Source: Asterias rubens (lineage: Eukaryota; Echinodermata; Asteroidea; Forcipulatida; Asteriidae). Taken from it: DNA of 64,000 nt. The number at the start of each line of letters is the position of its first letter. Within the stretch, counting starts at the first letter, position 1. Location: contig NC_047075.1 in assembly GCF_902459465.1 (NCBI RefSeq), positions 14,067,119 to 14,131,118 of the forward strand, written 5' to 3'. Shown here piece after piece: positions 46,653-57,845 of this stretch. The notes beneath the pieces were generated by a model. That model made no database searches, had not been told where the DNA came from, and worked only from the letters and a program-made list of their open reading frames with translations. Position numbers and translations under genes: made by a program.

Positions 46653-47008
46653 CTAATTCGTTCGCACGGTTTAGTAATCCGTTCGAACGAATAATAATCC
46701 GTTCGCACGGTTTAGTAACCGTTCGAACGAATTAATAATCCGTTCGCACGGTTTAGTAATCCGTTCGAACGAATAATAATCGTTCGCACGGTTTAGTTAT
46801 CCGTTCGAACGAATTAGCAATCCGTTGGAACGAATTAGTAATCCGTTCGCACGGTTTAATAATCCGTTCGAACGAATTAGTAATCCGTTCGAACAAATTA
46901 GTAATCCGTTCGCACGGTTTAATAATCCGTTCGAACGAATTAGTAATCCGTTCGAACGAATTAGCAATTCGTTCGAACGAATTAGTAATGCGTTCGCACG
47001 GTTTAACT
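46653..47008. repeat. Left subterminal array of TTCGAACG/TTCGCACGG words
   Basis: Alternating units of about 20 bp, AATCCGTTCGAACGAATTAG and AATCCGTTCGCACGGTTTAG. TTCGAA is itself palindromic. Such dense subterminal repeats are typical transposase-binding arrays (family knowledge). The inverted partner lies at 56660-56885. Confidence 0.85.
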
Positions 47009-47029
47009 AAGGCATGAAATGGCGCTGCA

Positions 47030-47079
47030 CGCATGCGTAAGCGATCCCCTCACAACAACACTTTGCTTCAAGATGGCGG
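47030..47079 (+). promoter_or_regulatory. Core promoter motifs before exon 1 (left arm)
   Basis: CGCATGCG (47030-47037) resembles the NRF-1 site, and AAGATGGCGG (47070-47079) matches the YY1 consensus and overlaps the start codon, an arrangement common in TATA-less animal promoters. The same pair is conserved in the right arm at 56588-56637. Confidence 0.55.
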
Positions 47080-49330
47080 AGGGCAGCGACGCAAGTAAAC
47101 CTGACGTATCTGATGATGACCGTGTTGGTAAGTTTTTCAATCTTGATCAGTATGATTGGATACAGATACATGTTAATTGAAACTTAATAGGTCTCATATA
47201 GACTATATAGAGTTGTCGGTAGTGTGTATAGTTGTTTTGATTCAGGGTAATGTAATTATCACTTTGGTCTGTGTAAAACACCTACGAATTTTAATGTTAC
47301 TTACTTTTGTACGTATATGCCCTTTAGTATTGACTGGCACTGGCCACAAGATCACACTATCATAATTATTATAACAATTGAATGTGGGTCTAAAAAAGCT
47401 TGTGGTTGACTCTTTTGACGGCAAAAGGGTGACATAGTTGACGGGTATGGCGGGAGAGAATGCGCTGTTTTACAAAACAGTGTCATGTCTATGTAACGAT
47501 TTACAGAACAAATGACTCCATTGGAGTATTAATAGAGCGAGCGAGAAATTATTCCCAAATACGCGAGTTACTTGTTGTTTGTTGTTTGTTTGTTAGATTG
47601 TTGGTTTTTTTTTATTTTTTTTTTTTTAGTGTTTTTTTCGGGGGGGGGGGGGTTCTGCATAATGGAGACTCATTAGATGACCAAAACTTACTGAGCCATC
47701 TACTTTCATCCTACCTTCCCAATGAAGGCTTCTTTGATTATTGCTATTTAGAAAGAGAGTACATACATTTCCTTTATTTATGTGCCACCATAACGTTGGA
47801 TTTATGCTCACATTCCTTCTCAAAGAAATAGCACTTTACATCTTTATATTATTTTGTTTCTATTAGGTCTTTTGAGCAAAGTCTAACGGCATCCCCTAAC
47901 AGCTTCAATAGTCTACCAGCATCAGAATTCATCAAATAGTCTGTGCCATTCTCAACCACAAGACGAACATGACCAACCGAAACAAACTGATAGAGATATA
48001 TTTTCACCTTGGCCTGGAGTATAAGGATATTGTAAATATTCTTATTGCAAAACACAAAATACTTTTAAGTGAAAGAACTTTGAAGAGGACCTTACAGAGG
48101 ACAAGGGCTTTTTCGTCGGAAAAATTATACCAATCTTCAAGAAGTGGTTGCTTTCATAAGACGAGAACTCCAAGGGTCAGGTTCTTGTCATGGATACAGA
48201 TGGATGTTTGAAAAATGCAAATTGAATGGTCTAAATGTAAGAAAAGAACACGTCAGGGTTATCTTGTCTTTGGTCGATCCTATTGGAACGGAAATGCGGC
48301 GTGCAAGAAGACTATCAAGACGGTCCTACTTCTCAAAGGGACCAAATTATATATGGGCACATGGACTCCTATGACAAGTTGGCTCCCTTCGGTCTGTGCA
48401 TTAATGGATGCATTGGACGGGTTTGCAAGAAAACTAGGCTGGCTCAAATGCCGTACAGGACCAGCAGTGATCCAAGAGTTATCGGCGGGTACTTCGGTTG
48501 AAACTGTAAAAAGTCCTTCAAGGCTGTCCTAGAATTGTAAGAGCAGACCGTGGGACAGAGAACTGCTATGTACGGGGAATTCCAGAGATTCTTACGGCGT
48601 AATGGAAAGTGATGCCTTTGCAGGAAGAAAGGAGTTTCATGTACGGTTCAAGCAACCACAATCAACGGATCGAAGTTTTTGGGGATTTTTGAGGAAAGAA
48701 TGCATTGAGTTCTGGCTAGGAAATTTTTCCATGGAATGAAGAACGAGGGATACTTTGATGGCACCTTTCTTGACGTGAACCTAGTTCTCTTCTGTTTCCT
48801 CGGCCTAATCCAGGTACCGTTTATACTGCTTGTGTTGCTCTTTCTTTTCTTGTTTTCCTTATTTTTATGACAATTTGTCAATTTCAAACGTGAGTAGGTC
48901 TCATGATGACAAACTTGGTGTTTTATAGTTGAAAGTTTTCGAGTCAGTAATATTTCATATGTGTGTGCAAATCTATTTTATTATAATTATCTTTTTAACA
49001 CTTTTATAATTTATTATTACTATTTTTTTCAGGATGAACTTGACCGGACAGCTGATGTGTGGAATACGCATATCATTTCCCCATCCAAGAATGAAAATGT
49101 ACCACACGGCCGACCAAATGTTATGTATTTCGTGCCAGAATTATATAACACTAAAAACTAACACAGGGGATCACTCAAGATGATTTAGACGAATGTGAGG
49201 AAGAATGTATCTTCCGAGGATCGATTCCATGCGATGAGGACGTCTTCCGTCTTTGCAGTTTTATCATGGCAAAGAGACACCTTACTTTGTCACATGATGC
49301 CTACAGTGGACTGAATTGTACCTCGTTCTG
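47073..49330 (+). pseudogene. Integrase-core transposase-like gene, decayed
   Basis: Exon 1 is 47073-47127 (MAEGSDASKPDVSDDDRV, phase 1). The body (about 47969-48800) gives, across several frames, LGLEYKDIVNILIAKHKILL, ERTLKRTLQRT, GYRWMFEKCKLNGLNVRKE, RRARRLSRRSYFSKGPNYIW and then MDSYDKLAPFGLCINGCIG and SSDPRVIGGYF. These are the N-terminal helical domain and the start of an rve-type integrase core whose first catalytic Asp lies in HMDSYDKL. The last exon, after the acceptor at 49031-49032, reads DELDRTADVWNTH, GRPNVMYFVPELY and later EECIFRGSIPCDEDVF. The region of the second Asp and the Glu is shattered by indels and stops. It resembles the fish and invertebrate integrase-like transposons (IS3EU/Ginger-type; label uncertain). 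It is certainly non-functional. Confidence 0.7.
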
Positions 49331-49488
49331 AGAGAGGTATTGTCAGTATTAAATGAATAACATTTATTACAATCTTCAGATTAGTGAAAATACTAAATGA
49401 ACATAATTGGATCTAGCAAAACATGGGATAACCAACCCACCTCTGCCTTCCACGTCCTATGTACGATTATGTTACTATACCAAAACCC

Positions 49489-49716
49489 TGGCCCCAATTT
49501 CATGGCTCTGTTTACCGTAAGCAACGAATCGGCGATTATGGAAGCAGTGTTTATCACAGATTAGCACGAAAATGTTTCTTGGGCGCGTGCGTACTTCACG
49601 TTTCACAGGCATTCTTTGCTTAAACTAGCGCCGAAATTCAGCATTTTCACTGTAAGCGAAGAATGGAGATCACAAGCACAGAATTCTGCGGTAAGAAAGC
49701 CATGAAAATTGGGCCA
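49489..49716. mobile_element. MITE with TGGCCCCAATTTCATGGCT ends
   Basis: The left end TGGCCCCAATTTCATGGCT is matched by AGCCATGAAAATTGGGCCA on the right. 228 bp, non-coding. Confidence 0.8.
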
Positions 49717-50328
49717 AGATCTTGGAGTGTTTGACTGTGGTCTTAGAGCTGCAAACCAGCATTCTGCCTTCTCTGTCAAAGCTTTTGACATGAATACTTC
49801 AAAATAATACACACACAACTCTTTCAAATTAAAAGTGCATGTGGGCTTGAAGTGCAAGTACAAAATACATTTAGCGCGTTTTTATTAAAGATCTAATTTA
49901 GTTACGGTCAATATACTGTTTAAAAAGTAAGTATAAATCATACACTTGTGAATAAAGTCTAAAGTGTATACGTATCGAAAAGCTGAAGAAGAGATCGTCG
50001 TTTCATTTCAATCCGATTGTCTAAAATTAATAAAGTAGGCCGCCATGTGTTGTTAAGCAAGTGATGAATGCTCAATATTGAGCCACTTCGCCATAATGTG
50101 CAAACTGACAACAGTTTTTAAGACGCCGTTAAAGTATAAGAATGACAAGTAATAAGTTCTTGGCGAATTGATGTGTTCTTTTTTATTGAAACAAACGGCA
50201 AGTAAACACTAACAATGGAATACAGAAAACAGATTAACAAAATAGTGTAAACAATCTTTTAAAAAGTGCATCGTGGCAAAATGTTCAACAAATTAATTGC
50301 CGTGAATGTATGCCATTCAGACAAGATC

Positions 50329-50519
50329 AGGGCCAAATTATTTCATAGAGCTGCTTAAGCAGGTAATTTTGCTTACAATGTGTGATTAGCAAAATGAGCA
50401 GGCATTAAGAAATGGTGCATGTGACATGGTATTTTGGCTGGTTACCTTATTCTGGTAAGCATAATTTTGTTGTGCTTAGCTTCTTTTCTGCTTAAGCAGC
50501 TCTATGAAATTGGGCCCTG
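50329..50519. mobile_element. MITE with GGGCC...TTTCATAGAGCTGCTTAAG ends
   Basis: The left end CAGGGCCAAATTATTTCATA continues GAGCTGCTTAAGCAG. The right end, read inward, starts CAGGGCCCAATTTCATAGAG and continues CTGCTTAAGCAG. 191 bp, non-coding. The family is common in echinoderm sequences as I recall them. Confidence 0.85.
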
Positions 50520-50902
50520 TCAGCATGACAACTCAATGGTAAGGCTATAGTTTTATTAGGACAGTTACAAATGTATAATACAAACGTGTTTCTTTATACA
50601 CCGTTTAAAAGTGGCGCACAGGATGTCTTGCTAAACAATGTTTTTATTTTTATGTTTTATTTATATGTAAACTTAGGATCTGACATTTAAATTTGTATCA
50701 TTAGTTAGTTTGTCAGACAGAAAATGTGCTCGTTATATAATACCCCCCCCCCAACCACCACCACCACCATCTGTTTACTTTACCACCACCACGGTAACAA
50801 AGTTAGCTTTTCCCCCTTGCAAACTGTTATTATTTTTTTTGTTTTCATTTGTAAAAATGACATTATTGCCTGTGTGTTTGTTTGGGGGGGGGGGGTGGTG
50901 CT

Positions 50903-51298
50903 TAAAGGAACACTATGCCTTGGATCGGGATCGGGTGAGTTGGTCAATAAAAAGCGTTTGTAACTGTTTGTTATAAAATGCATAGGCCTATGTTAGAAAG
51001 ATGTTAGTAAAGTAGAATACAGTGATCCACACAAAATTATGTCTCGAAATTGCGCGGTTTTCCTTTTACTTTGCGAACTAACACGATCGGCCATTTTGTG
51101 AATTTGACTCCACAAAATGGCCGACCGTGTTAGTTCACGATGTAAAAGGAAAACCACGCAATTCGAGGCCTATTTGTGTGGATCACTGTATTCTACTTTT
51201 AAAATGTCTTTCTAGCCATAATATGCATTTTATAACAACCGGTTACAAACGCTTTTTATTGACCAACTCGCCCGATCCAAGGCAACGTGTTCCTTTAA
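50903..51298. mobile_element. Palindromic TTAA-flanked MITE (copy 2)
   Basis: Same family as 3778-4121: TTAAAGGAAC at the left end, GTTCCTTTAA at the right, with a central inverted CACAAAATGGCCGACCGTG segment. The left end has an internal CGGGATCGGG alteration. Confidence 0.85.
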
Positions 51299-52665
51299 GT
51301 TCCCGCAATGGGTGCGCCATTTGGTGTGACCATCTTAGTTATAGAGAGTTTGAAATATTGGAATGAAATTCAAGTTTTTGTTGGAAATATCAGAAAATAT
51401 TTTCAAAGTAATTCTAGCTAGGAAGAAAACAGACTTGAAATAATTATTAACTTAAAAATATGTTCTTTCTATAGGTTCCTTTCACTATAGATACGCCAAC
51501 AAATCATAAATGTCCCGGGAGAAACACAAAGTGATATACTGTTAAAACTCTTAAAAACTACAAGAAAACTGCAACACTTATATAACACTTAAACTGTATA
51601 AAATGCTTTCAAAACGATTTATACTACCCCTACAGCAGCTCAGAAATGTTTGATACTTTCATTTTACTTGTCTAATTTGTGTATGTAGGTTTTGACGATT
51701 TTATGTTGTGTGCATTAATAAAGTCGTATAATGTACTTTAACTGCTGAACCACCGTTTGCGTCACTGGCTGGGAAAATACTTTCCAGGCTAGGCCTATGA
51801 TTTGTTGTTATCAATACTTTTAAAAATATACATCATCAACTGTTTAGAATAAAGAAAGAACAATTAAATGTTTTCACATGCCCGAATTTGTAAGGGGGGG
51901 GGTTGGTCTTTACAATTAGTGTTATGAACACGCAAGCATGACTCGTTCAATTTGTTTAACAACCATTAAATTGTAATGTATCTTTGCATAAATGTCAACC
52001 GTTTTTCAGTTGTCTATCGATTTCTTTGTCGAGTATAAAAAACAACACGTAACTGTCTATCTACAATGAAGCATTTTTCTTCTTCTTTGTACACAAATAT
52101 CAGTTATTTTATCAAACCTTTTTGTTTTTCATCCATTCCCAGTCATTCTTCATGAAGAACTACCTTTAGATAACAGTAATAAGAGCACTCCCTGCAAATC
52201 AGTTATAAGCTTTTATTTTTCTAAATAATAAGGGGCTTAGACTGCTGGATCGGAAACTTAGATTGGTACACAGTGCATATCATGCAACCACAAAAAAAAA
52301 GATACATAAGCTTTCAAATAAAATTAGGAAAAATAATTATTTCTCAACTGAGAAAAGTATTTGTGTCTTCCATCCATTTCTGTGACACTAAATTGACCTA
52401 TGACCTAAACAGCCTATGATTGTTCCAATGGTAATAATGGTCAAACTATGGTAACATAAACTGTTAATGAATTTGCACTGTGCATGAACTATGGACACAC
52501 TGTGAATTGTGCCGAATTGAACATTATGGTTTAGAGAACTTCTTATATGAACACGATGGAAGACACTGACGCATTTAAAAAAAAGGAGTAAAATAGAGTT
52601 GAGCATAAAACCTAAATGCATATATTATTACAATGGCTACTTTACTTTATCTCATGCTTACTGAT
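51299..52665. other. Spacer, no gene seen
   Basis: AT-rich interior of the candidate composite element. It includes a G9 run near 51895. No coding signal. Confidence 0.35.
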
Positions 52666-55600
52666 TTATACGATATCCATTACCCATACTTTTGAGTCAA
52701 GGAGCTCGGTTAATTCTTCTGCCAACTCTAAGTAGGAGCCATAGCTGTTGGGAAACTCAAGCACATAACCGCAGGTGTGTGCAACAGGAGTTCTTGAGAA
52801 GTCACTCAGTGGTTCTACAAACCTCACCTTAATAGATGATGCAATCAGGACATCTGCACCTGTTAGAAGAACGATTTTATCATCCATTACTCAAATACAG
52901 TGCACAACGTCTACTGAGTGTACAAATTGAAAAACTACATTTGAGAGACGCATATCAATGTTCAAGCAATCTTTTTGCAACATATAATTATCAAAATAAT
53001 GTTAATGTACAATTAATCTTAAACCCCAGAAAATAACCGAGTAACGCAATAATAGAATGTACATCATGTAATATACCTTCATTTTTTTAAGTGAAACCTA
53101 CGTGTACAACTGACTTTTCCTTCAGGTTAGACTACACTAACATGGAGTTTAAAATGTCATGTTAATGATTTATTTGAATTTAAAAAAGCAGAGTCAGTGT
53201 TTTCGTCTAAATAAAAAATGCAGTACCTGTGCAAAATCTAAGAAACCTTAGAAGACGTTCCTCAGGGCATTGCCTTATGTATTTCTTCAAGAAAGTAGAG
53301 ATGCTCTGCTCTTTTCGCTCGAGATGTTCCTCAAACTGCAGGATGGATGTCACTTTGTGGGGTGTGGGCTTTAGCTTGTTATACAACTCATCCAGACCCC
53401 CTTTTGGTAGTAGTTGTGTCAAACGTTGTTTGAGAGGAACCCGCCAGCAATCTGATATGTATGCAGTATCCTGGATCAGTTCTTTATGAGCCACTTCTGA
53501 CAAGATTGTTTTGAAGTTGTCCTCACGTACGCAGGGTTTCACCTCATGGGAATCCAGCATATCCAAAAATTCGTCATCCTCACTAACACTCTGAAAATCT
53601 GTAAGAGCTTGCTCAATGATCTTTTTCTCGTGGTCCGGAATAAACTGCAAGAATGTCTTTACAAGCTCGTCTTCCTGTGTTTTATGTCCAAAACAATGAT
53701 TCATGAATGGTTTTGCAAGTTTGATGGGGAAATAACCCACTGTTTTATACCCAATAATCATAACTTCAGCAACATATTTCCACGTTTCTTTCATGTCATG
53801 TCGGGTTACTGGAACTGTTATGATACTTCCTGTTGCACATTTCTTGTTGAATGTTTCCCAGTATTCGGCGAGAGCGTCTCTGAAGACCCCCCCCATTATC
53901 TTCCCCTTTTTCAACAGTTCCATTAGGTAGAATCATCTCGACTTCAATAACGGCATCATTCGATGATACTGTGCCGTTTTTGACAGCATTGTTTAGTTCT
54001 ACAAAAACCTGACCCCGATGGAGTTTGATTCTTTGAATTTTGTTTCCTGGTGTTGAGGTATTCCTCTCGCTGGAAGAAGGACGAACGTTTTCAAGGTTGT
54101 CACTGAGGAAATCATATGTGAGAGTGTCATGGAACATTTCTTCATTGATAAGTCCACCTCCGAATAGAACTTCGTCATCTGAAGACAGTAAGATTGACTC
54201 GAGGAAAGGCTCAGAATTATTTGAAGGTCTAGAAGGTCCTGCGATGTTTGATTGATCCTCGTCTTCAGATTGATCTCTTGTCTCAGGCGTCTCAGGCGAG
54301 CTCGGTGGAACAACTGAGCTAGTTGTAGTGATGGAGGATGACTTTGGAAAATCTGTTTCTTCTATACGCTTGGTAAATATGTAAATTCTCAACATTTTTA
54401 ATTTCAAGAGCTCAATAAGTTCAAGCAATGTTGTTGATGGATCTAACATATTATCCTGGTGGTCTCTCAGTGTAATTTCAAACTCTTTTATTTCTCCAAG
54501 TTTTGATTTTCCATTTGGAAAGAACAGTTTTATGGCAATGTCTTTTATCTCTGCCATTGTTACATCTTTATCGAGTTTAAGATGTCTTGTTCCACCTCCT
54601 CTTTGCTGCCTGACCTGAGAAAAACAATCCCGATTGAAATCCTTCCAACCTATCTCAAAACGGCGTTTCTGTCTAACAGCGTTTGTATTTCCAGTCAGTT
54701 TACTACTTCGGTTGTCCTTTAAGTTTCCACCAAACATTTTACGTTTTTTTCCCCGAATTTTTTCCATTAAACTAAGGGTTGCCTTACAAACAGCTCCATC
54801 CTTAGAACTGACTTCTTTTTCTCTGCAACAATACTGCCGGACTGCTATTCTGTCACCAAGCTTTGGCAAAAATTGTTGCAGATCTTTATCAGACATATCA
54901 GCTACTGTCACACAGTCCAGCTAGGAATAAAACAAATGAAGGAATTATGTAAAGTTCTGGTACAAAAAATACCACCAACGGCAACAACAACAAATTTAAA
55001 AATATATATATATTGAATACATTGTTAAACAAGCAAAAACAAAATACATTCTTTTTATAACAACCAATCTAAATTTTGGTAATCACCAAATAATTATAAG
55101 TGTACAATTCAAGAAAACAATCTCAGTGCTGCCCTTGTCCAAAAGCAACATTTTAACTCTTTCCCACACTTTAATGATAAATTAAAATTAAAATTGTACT
55201 CAGCAGGCATCTGGTAAACACACCTTCTCAGCAATCATGATGTTCAATGTCTCTTTCGGAATTTTTCTCTCCTCAGCAAGAAACTTGAAAAAAACCTTCT
55301 TAGAAGCTGGTATTTCTGCATGTTGAGACAAAACATTAAGAAATTTCTTTATTACAAACATCAAAAAGTAAATACTTATTTAGTTTTAATTTTAATGTGA
55401 GATTTTATCACAATTTTAAGTCATGGTTTGAACCATTGCAATGCACACAAAATAATGCGGTCCACTGGACTGCAGGTGTCCTTTGGATATGTTATAATTA
55501 TTAATTAAAGTCTGTTAGCCCTGATGTTGATTCCAGCTTGCCCAAACAAGATTTGGTATCTGGCGAAACTTCAAAACAAAATTTAATTGAAGCTGTGGCA

Positions 55601-56594
55601 AAACGTCAAAACTTTGTGTCTTGTGTCTCCAATGACTCAGAGTATAAAAGGTAACGGTGTATCACCACGGTTGACAATACATTTTATAAATTGCAACAGC
55701 CAAAAGTATACTAGCCTTACTATGAATGTCCTCATACAACAGTGAAACAATTTCACCAGTATTTTGTATAGCAACATGGGTAATACATAATTATGGTAAT
55801 GCTATGTTCTGAAAGCCACTGGGGAAGACTTGTCACTACCTGGAACGGCCCAGTGCATATGAACAACAAATTTGTGGAGTGCTTGATAACACCTTTACAC
55901 AATGACTACACACGTGTTTACCTCAACATGGGTGACATTTAGCTATTTTATCATCACGCTAAATTATTTATGCACATAAATATATATTAGCAGAAATGAA
56001 AATGACTTTTGTGAAGGAGAAATCTTCAGATCCGACCAAAGTTTTGAGGAGGATTTTGGGTATGTTGTGATATGCTTACTCTCATAACCTTTTTGCCGTC
56101 ATACACAACACACAAGCCTTTTCAGGCCCATAGTTTTTATAATCGTAACTATCCTGTGGCCGGTGCCAGTCAATGCAAAGTGGCCTACTTGCATTATGTA
56201 ACATAACATTCTTACCTGCAGCCGATTTCACGAAACACTAGGATTTATCCTATCTCGAATTGGGGCGATTGACTCGTCCTTACTTAGGATTAATCTTAAG
56301 GTTTGCATGTTTCAGTGCAAGGCTGGGACTCGTCCTAAGTCCTAAGATTAATCCCAAGTTAGGAAGAGTTTGGTGGAATCGATGGCTGGTCTGATACAGA
56401 GACCAGTAAACCAGAGTGATAATGACGTTACCCTGAATTATAACAAATATACACCTATACCGACAACTCTATGTAATCTCTACGGGACCTTTTAAGTGTC
56501 CAACCTTGTCTTTTCAATTAGCAATGCATCTGTTGACAAACTTACCAACACGGTCATCATCAGAGTCAGAACTTGTGTCGCGGCCCTCCGCCAT
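52666..56594 (-). CDS. SAM-like plus HECT-like E3 ubiquitin ligase (G2E3-like)
   Basis: Four exons: 56594-56546 (MAEGRDTSSDSDDDRV, inside the right arm), 55315-55224, 54920-53227 and 52859-52666. The 49+92+1694+194 nt less one G from a G8 run (53887-53894) equal 2,028 nt, 675 residues. Exons 2-3 encode a SAM-like domain (FLAEERKIPKETLNIMIAEK, then DLQQFLPKLGDRIAVRQYC). Next come a basic region, a ubiquitin-like stretch (LDKDVTMAEIKDIAIKLFFP), an acidic Ser-rich linker, then a HECT-like region from GGVFRDALAEYWETF to the active-site motif TPVAHTCGYVLEFP, whose Cys would accept ubiquitin. HECT enzymes transfer ubiquitin from E2 to substrate. Similar G2E3-like genes are multi-copy in fish and echinoderms. 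Apart from the G8 run, the frame is clean. The exon-1 join is exact in phase but unproven. Confidence 0.78.
56218..56388. mobile_element. MITE with GCAGCCGATTTCACGAAAC-type ends
   Basis: The left end GCAGCCGATTTCACGAAAC and the inverted right end (CAGCCATCGATTCCACCAAA) match imperfectly. Internal CCTAAGATTAATCC words occur in both orientations. It interrupts intron 1 of the HECT-like gene within the right arm. Confidence 0.65.
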
Positions 56595-56637
56595 CTTGAA
56601 GCAAAGTGTTGTTATGAGGGGATCGCTTACGCATGCG
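56588..56637 (-). promoter_or_regulatory. Core promoter motifs before exon 1 (right arm)
   Basis: The reverse strand carries the same CGCATGCG (56630-56637) and AAGATGGCGG (56588-56597, YY1-like, overlapping the ATG) as the left arm at 47030-47079. Confidence 0.55.
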
Positions 56638-56659
56638 TGCAGCGCCATTTCATGCTTTG

Positions 56660-56885
56660 GCTAAACCGTGCAAACGGATTGCTATTTCGTTCGAACGGAT
56701 TACTAAACCGTGCGAACGGATTACTAATTCGTTCAAACGGATTGCTAATTCGTTCGAACGGATAACTAAACCGTGCGAACAGATTATTAATTCGTTTGAA
56801 CGGATTACTAATTCGTTCGAACGGATTACTAAACCGTGCGAACGGATTATTAATTCGTTCGAACGGATTACTTAACCGTGCGAAC
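56660..56885. repeat. Right subterminal array, inverted partner of 46653-47008
   Basis: Units such as CTAAACCGTGCGAACGGATT and CTAATTCGTTCGAACGGATT, the reverse complements of the left array, in about 11 copies. Confidence 0.85.
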
Positions 56886-57188
56886 GAATTAGCCCCTGCA
56901 TATTTTTTTCTTACCACTGTCCCTTCCCGGGCTTAGTAGAAACGTCTAAATCCTGGTAGAAAACACAATTATGTATACACAAAGTGGCATGGTAAATACT
57001 GGGACGTGGATGAATTAAAGAAACGGGGCATTACATCAACTTTTACATTTCTCTGTTGAGAGGGGTTGTAGTGTAAACAAATGATGACGTTCTGTGTAAT
57101 AATTGGAGGAAACAAAATTTGTGCACTTTCTGCAGCAAACAAACTTGAACACTTGTTTAACGCACAGTGCATGGGATTGAAACAGCCG

Positions 57189-57275
57189 TGAGAAAGAGTG
57201 GTGGCTCTGAGAAGAGCTGTTGGTTTTCTCAACAGCTCTTCCAACGGCTCTTCTCAGAGCCACCACTCTTTCTCA
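57189..57275. repeat. Palindrome built from two histone-type 3' stem-loops
   Basis: The right arm (57241-57275) reads CCAACGGCTCTTCTCAGAGC then CACCACTCTTTCTCA. The left arm (57189-57222) is its reverse complement with one mismatch; a spacer of 18 bp lies between. The plus-strand stem is GGCTCT-TCTC-AGAGCC (57246-57261), followed by CAAAAGAGAGA. The loop TCTC differs from the usual TTTC. No histone coding sequence flanks it. Confidence 0.75.
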
Positions 57276-57436
57276 AAAGAGAGATCATGCATGGTGTCAC
57301 CATCAACCTTATTTGTCTCTTCACAATGCAAATCTTAAAGTCTTATCCCTTTAGGTATTTTGGCGATTTCAAGACAAAAATACTAAAAATAATTGTATCA
57401 TGTCTTATAACATGTTTTTATATTGTATTATTTCAG

Positions 57437-57636
57437 CACCAAAAGGTAAAAAAAGGCCATTGACTGAAGATGAGATCGAGGCAGTGCATTCACTAAAACC
57501 GATTCTGCTGTTCCGTCTCCCTGGTAAGGCTGACATTGAGAAGGTGCAGAGAGAGCATCCCTTGCTGCAAGAAAGAACTTGGCGAAAAATTAAGGACTAT
57601 CTCCGTAACAACAGAAGTAAAATCACAAAAATGTAG
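57437..57636 (+). CDS. Terminal exon with a SANT/Myb-like segment
   Basis: The exon follows a clear acceptor (ATTATTTCAG) and reads PKGKKRPLTEDEIEAVHSLK, then LPGKADIEKVQREHPLLQER and TWRKIKDYLRNNRSK, ending at TAG. The 'W.eEe..av........K.PgK.d...........L..R.W...K..v.N' pattern is one I recall from C-terminal domains of multi-copy animal proteins tied to mobile elements. I cannot see earlier exons upstream. The frame is intact within the exon. Confidence 0.45.
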
Positions 57637-57845
57637 AAGAGCTACATGTCCAAAACATTCAAACATGTACAAGTACATTATGTTGCTTTCCAGTGCAGAT
57701 CATCGTTTAAAACGCTGTGTTAGAGGATTGTTTACAACCCCTTTGAGATTTTGTGTTATAAAAGTTGTGTTGAAAAAAATAATTGTGGGAAAAATTTGCA
57801 GAGTTTGTGCTCTGAATCAGTACATGAAATGATTAATAAATGGGT

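Larger units (their letters stand above)
46618..56928. mobile_element. Candidate 10.3-kb element with gene-bearing long inverted ends
   Basis: The left arm (46618 to about 47450) and the inverted right arm (56928 to about 56080) share, in order: GGAAGGGACAGTGG, an array of TTCGAACGGATT-type words, CGCATGCG, AAGATGGCGG with the start codon, an exon ending CGTGTTG before GTAAGTTT, and intron blocks such as TAGAGTTGTCGGTA and TTGACTGGCAC(C/T)GGCCAC. Each arm faces inward. The left arm leads to an integrase-like pseudogene, the right arm to a SAM-HECT gene. Three MITEs inserted later. Alternatives: two separate inverted copies of one element, or a composite. The outer termini and a target duplication are not resolved because of the gap at 46518-46617. 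Confidence 0.6.

Noticed and set aside
46630..47034. Short proteins in the TTCGAACG array (ERISNPFARF type, both strands)
   Set aside because: The words are subterminal DNA repeats, open on both strands by periodicity and repeated inverted at 56.7 kb.
57189..57284. A histone gene next to the stem-loop palindrome
   Set aside because: I searched the surrounding frames for H2A, H2B, H3 and H4 endings and found none.
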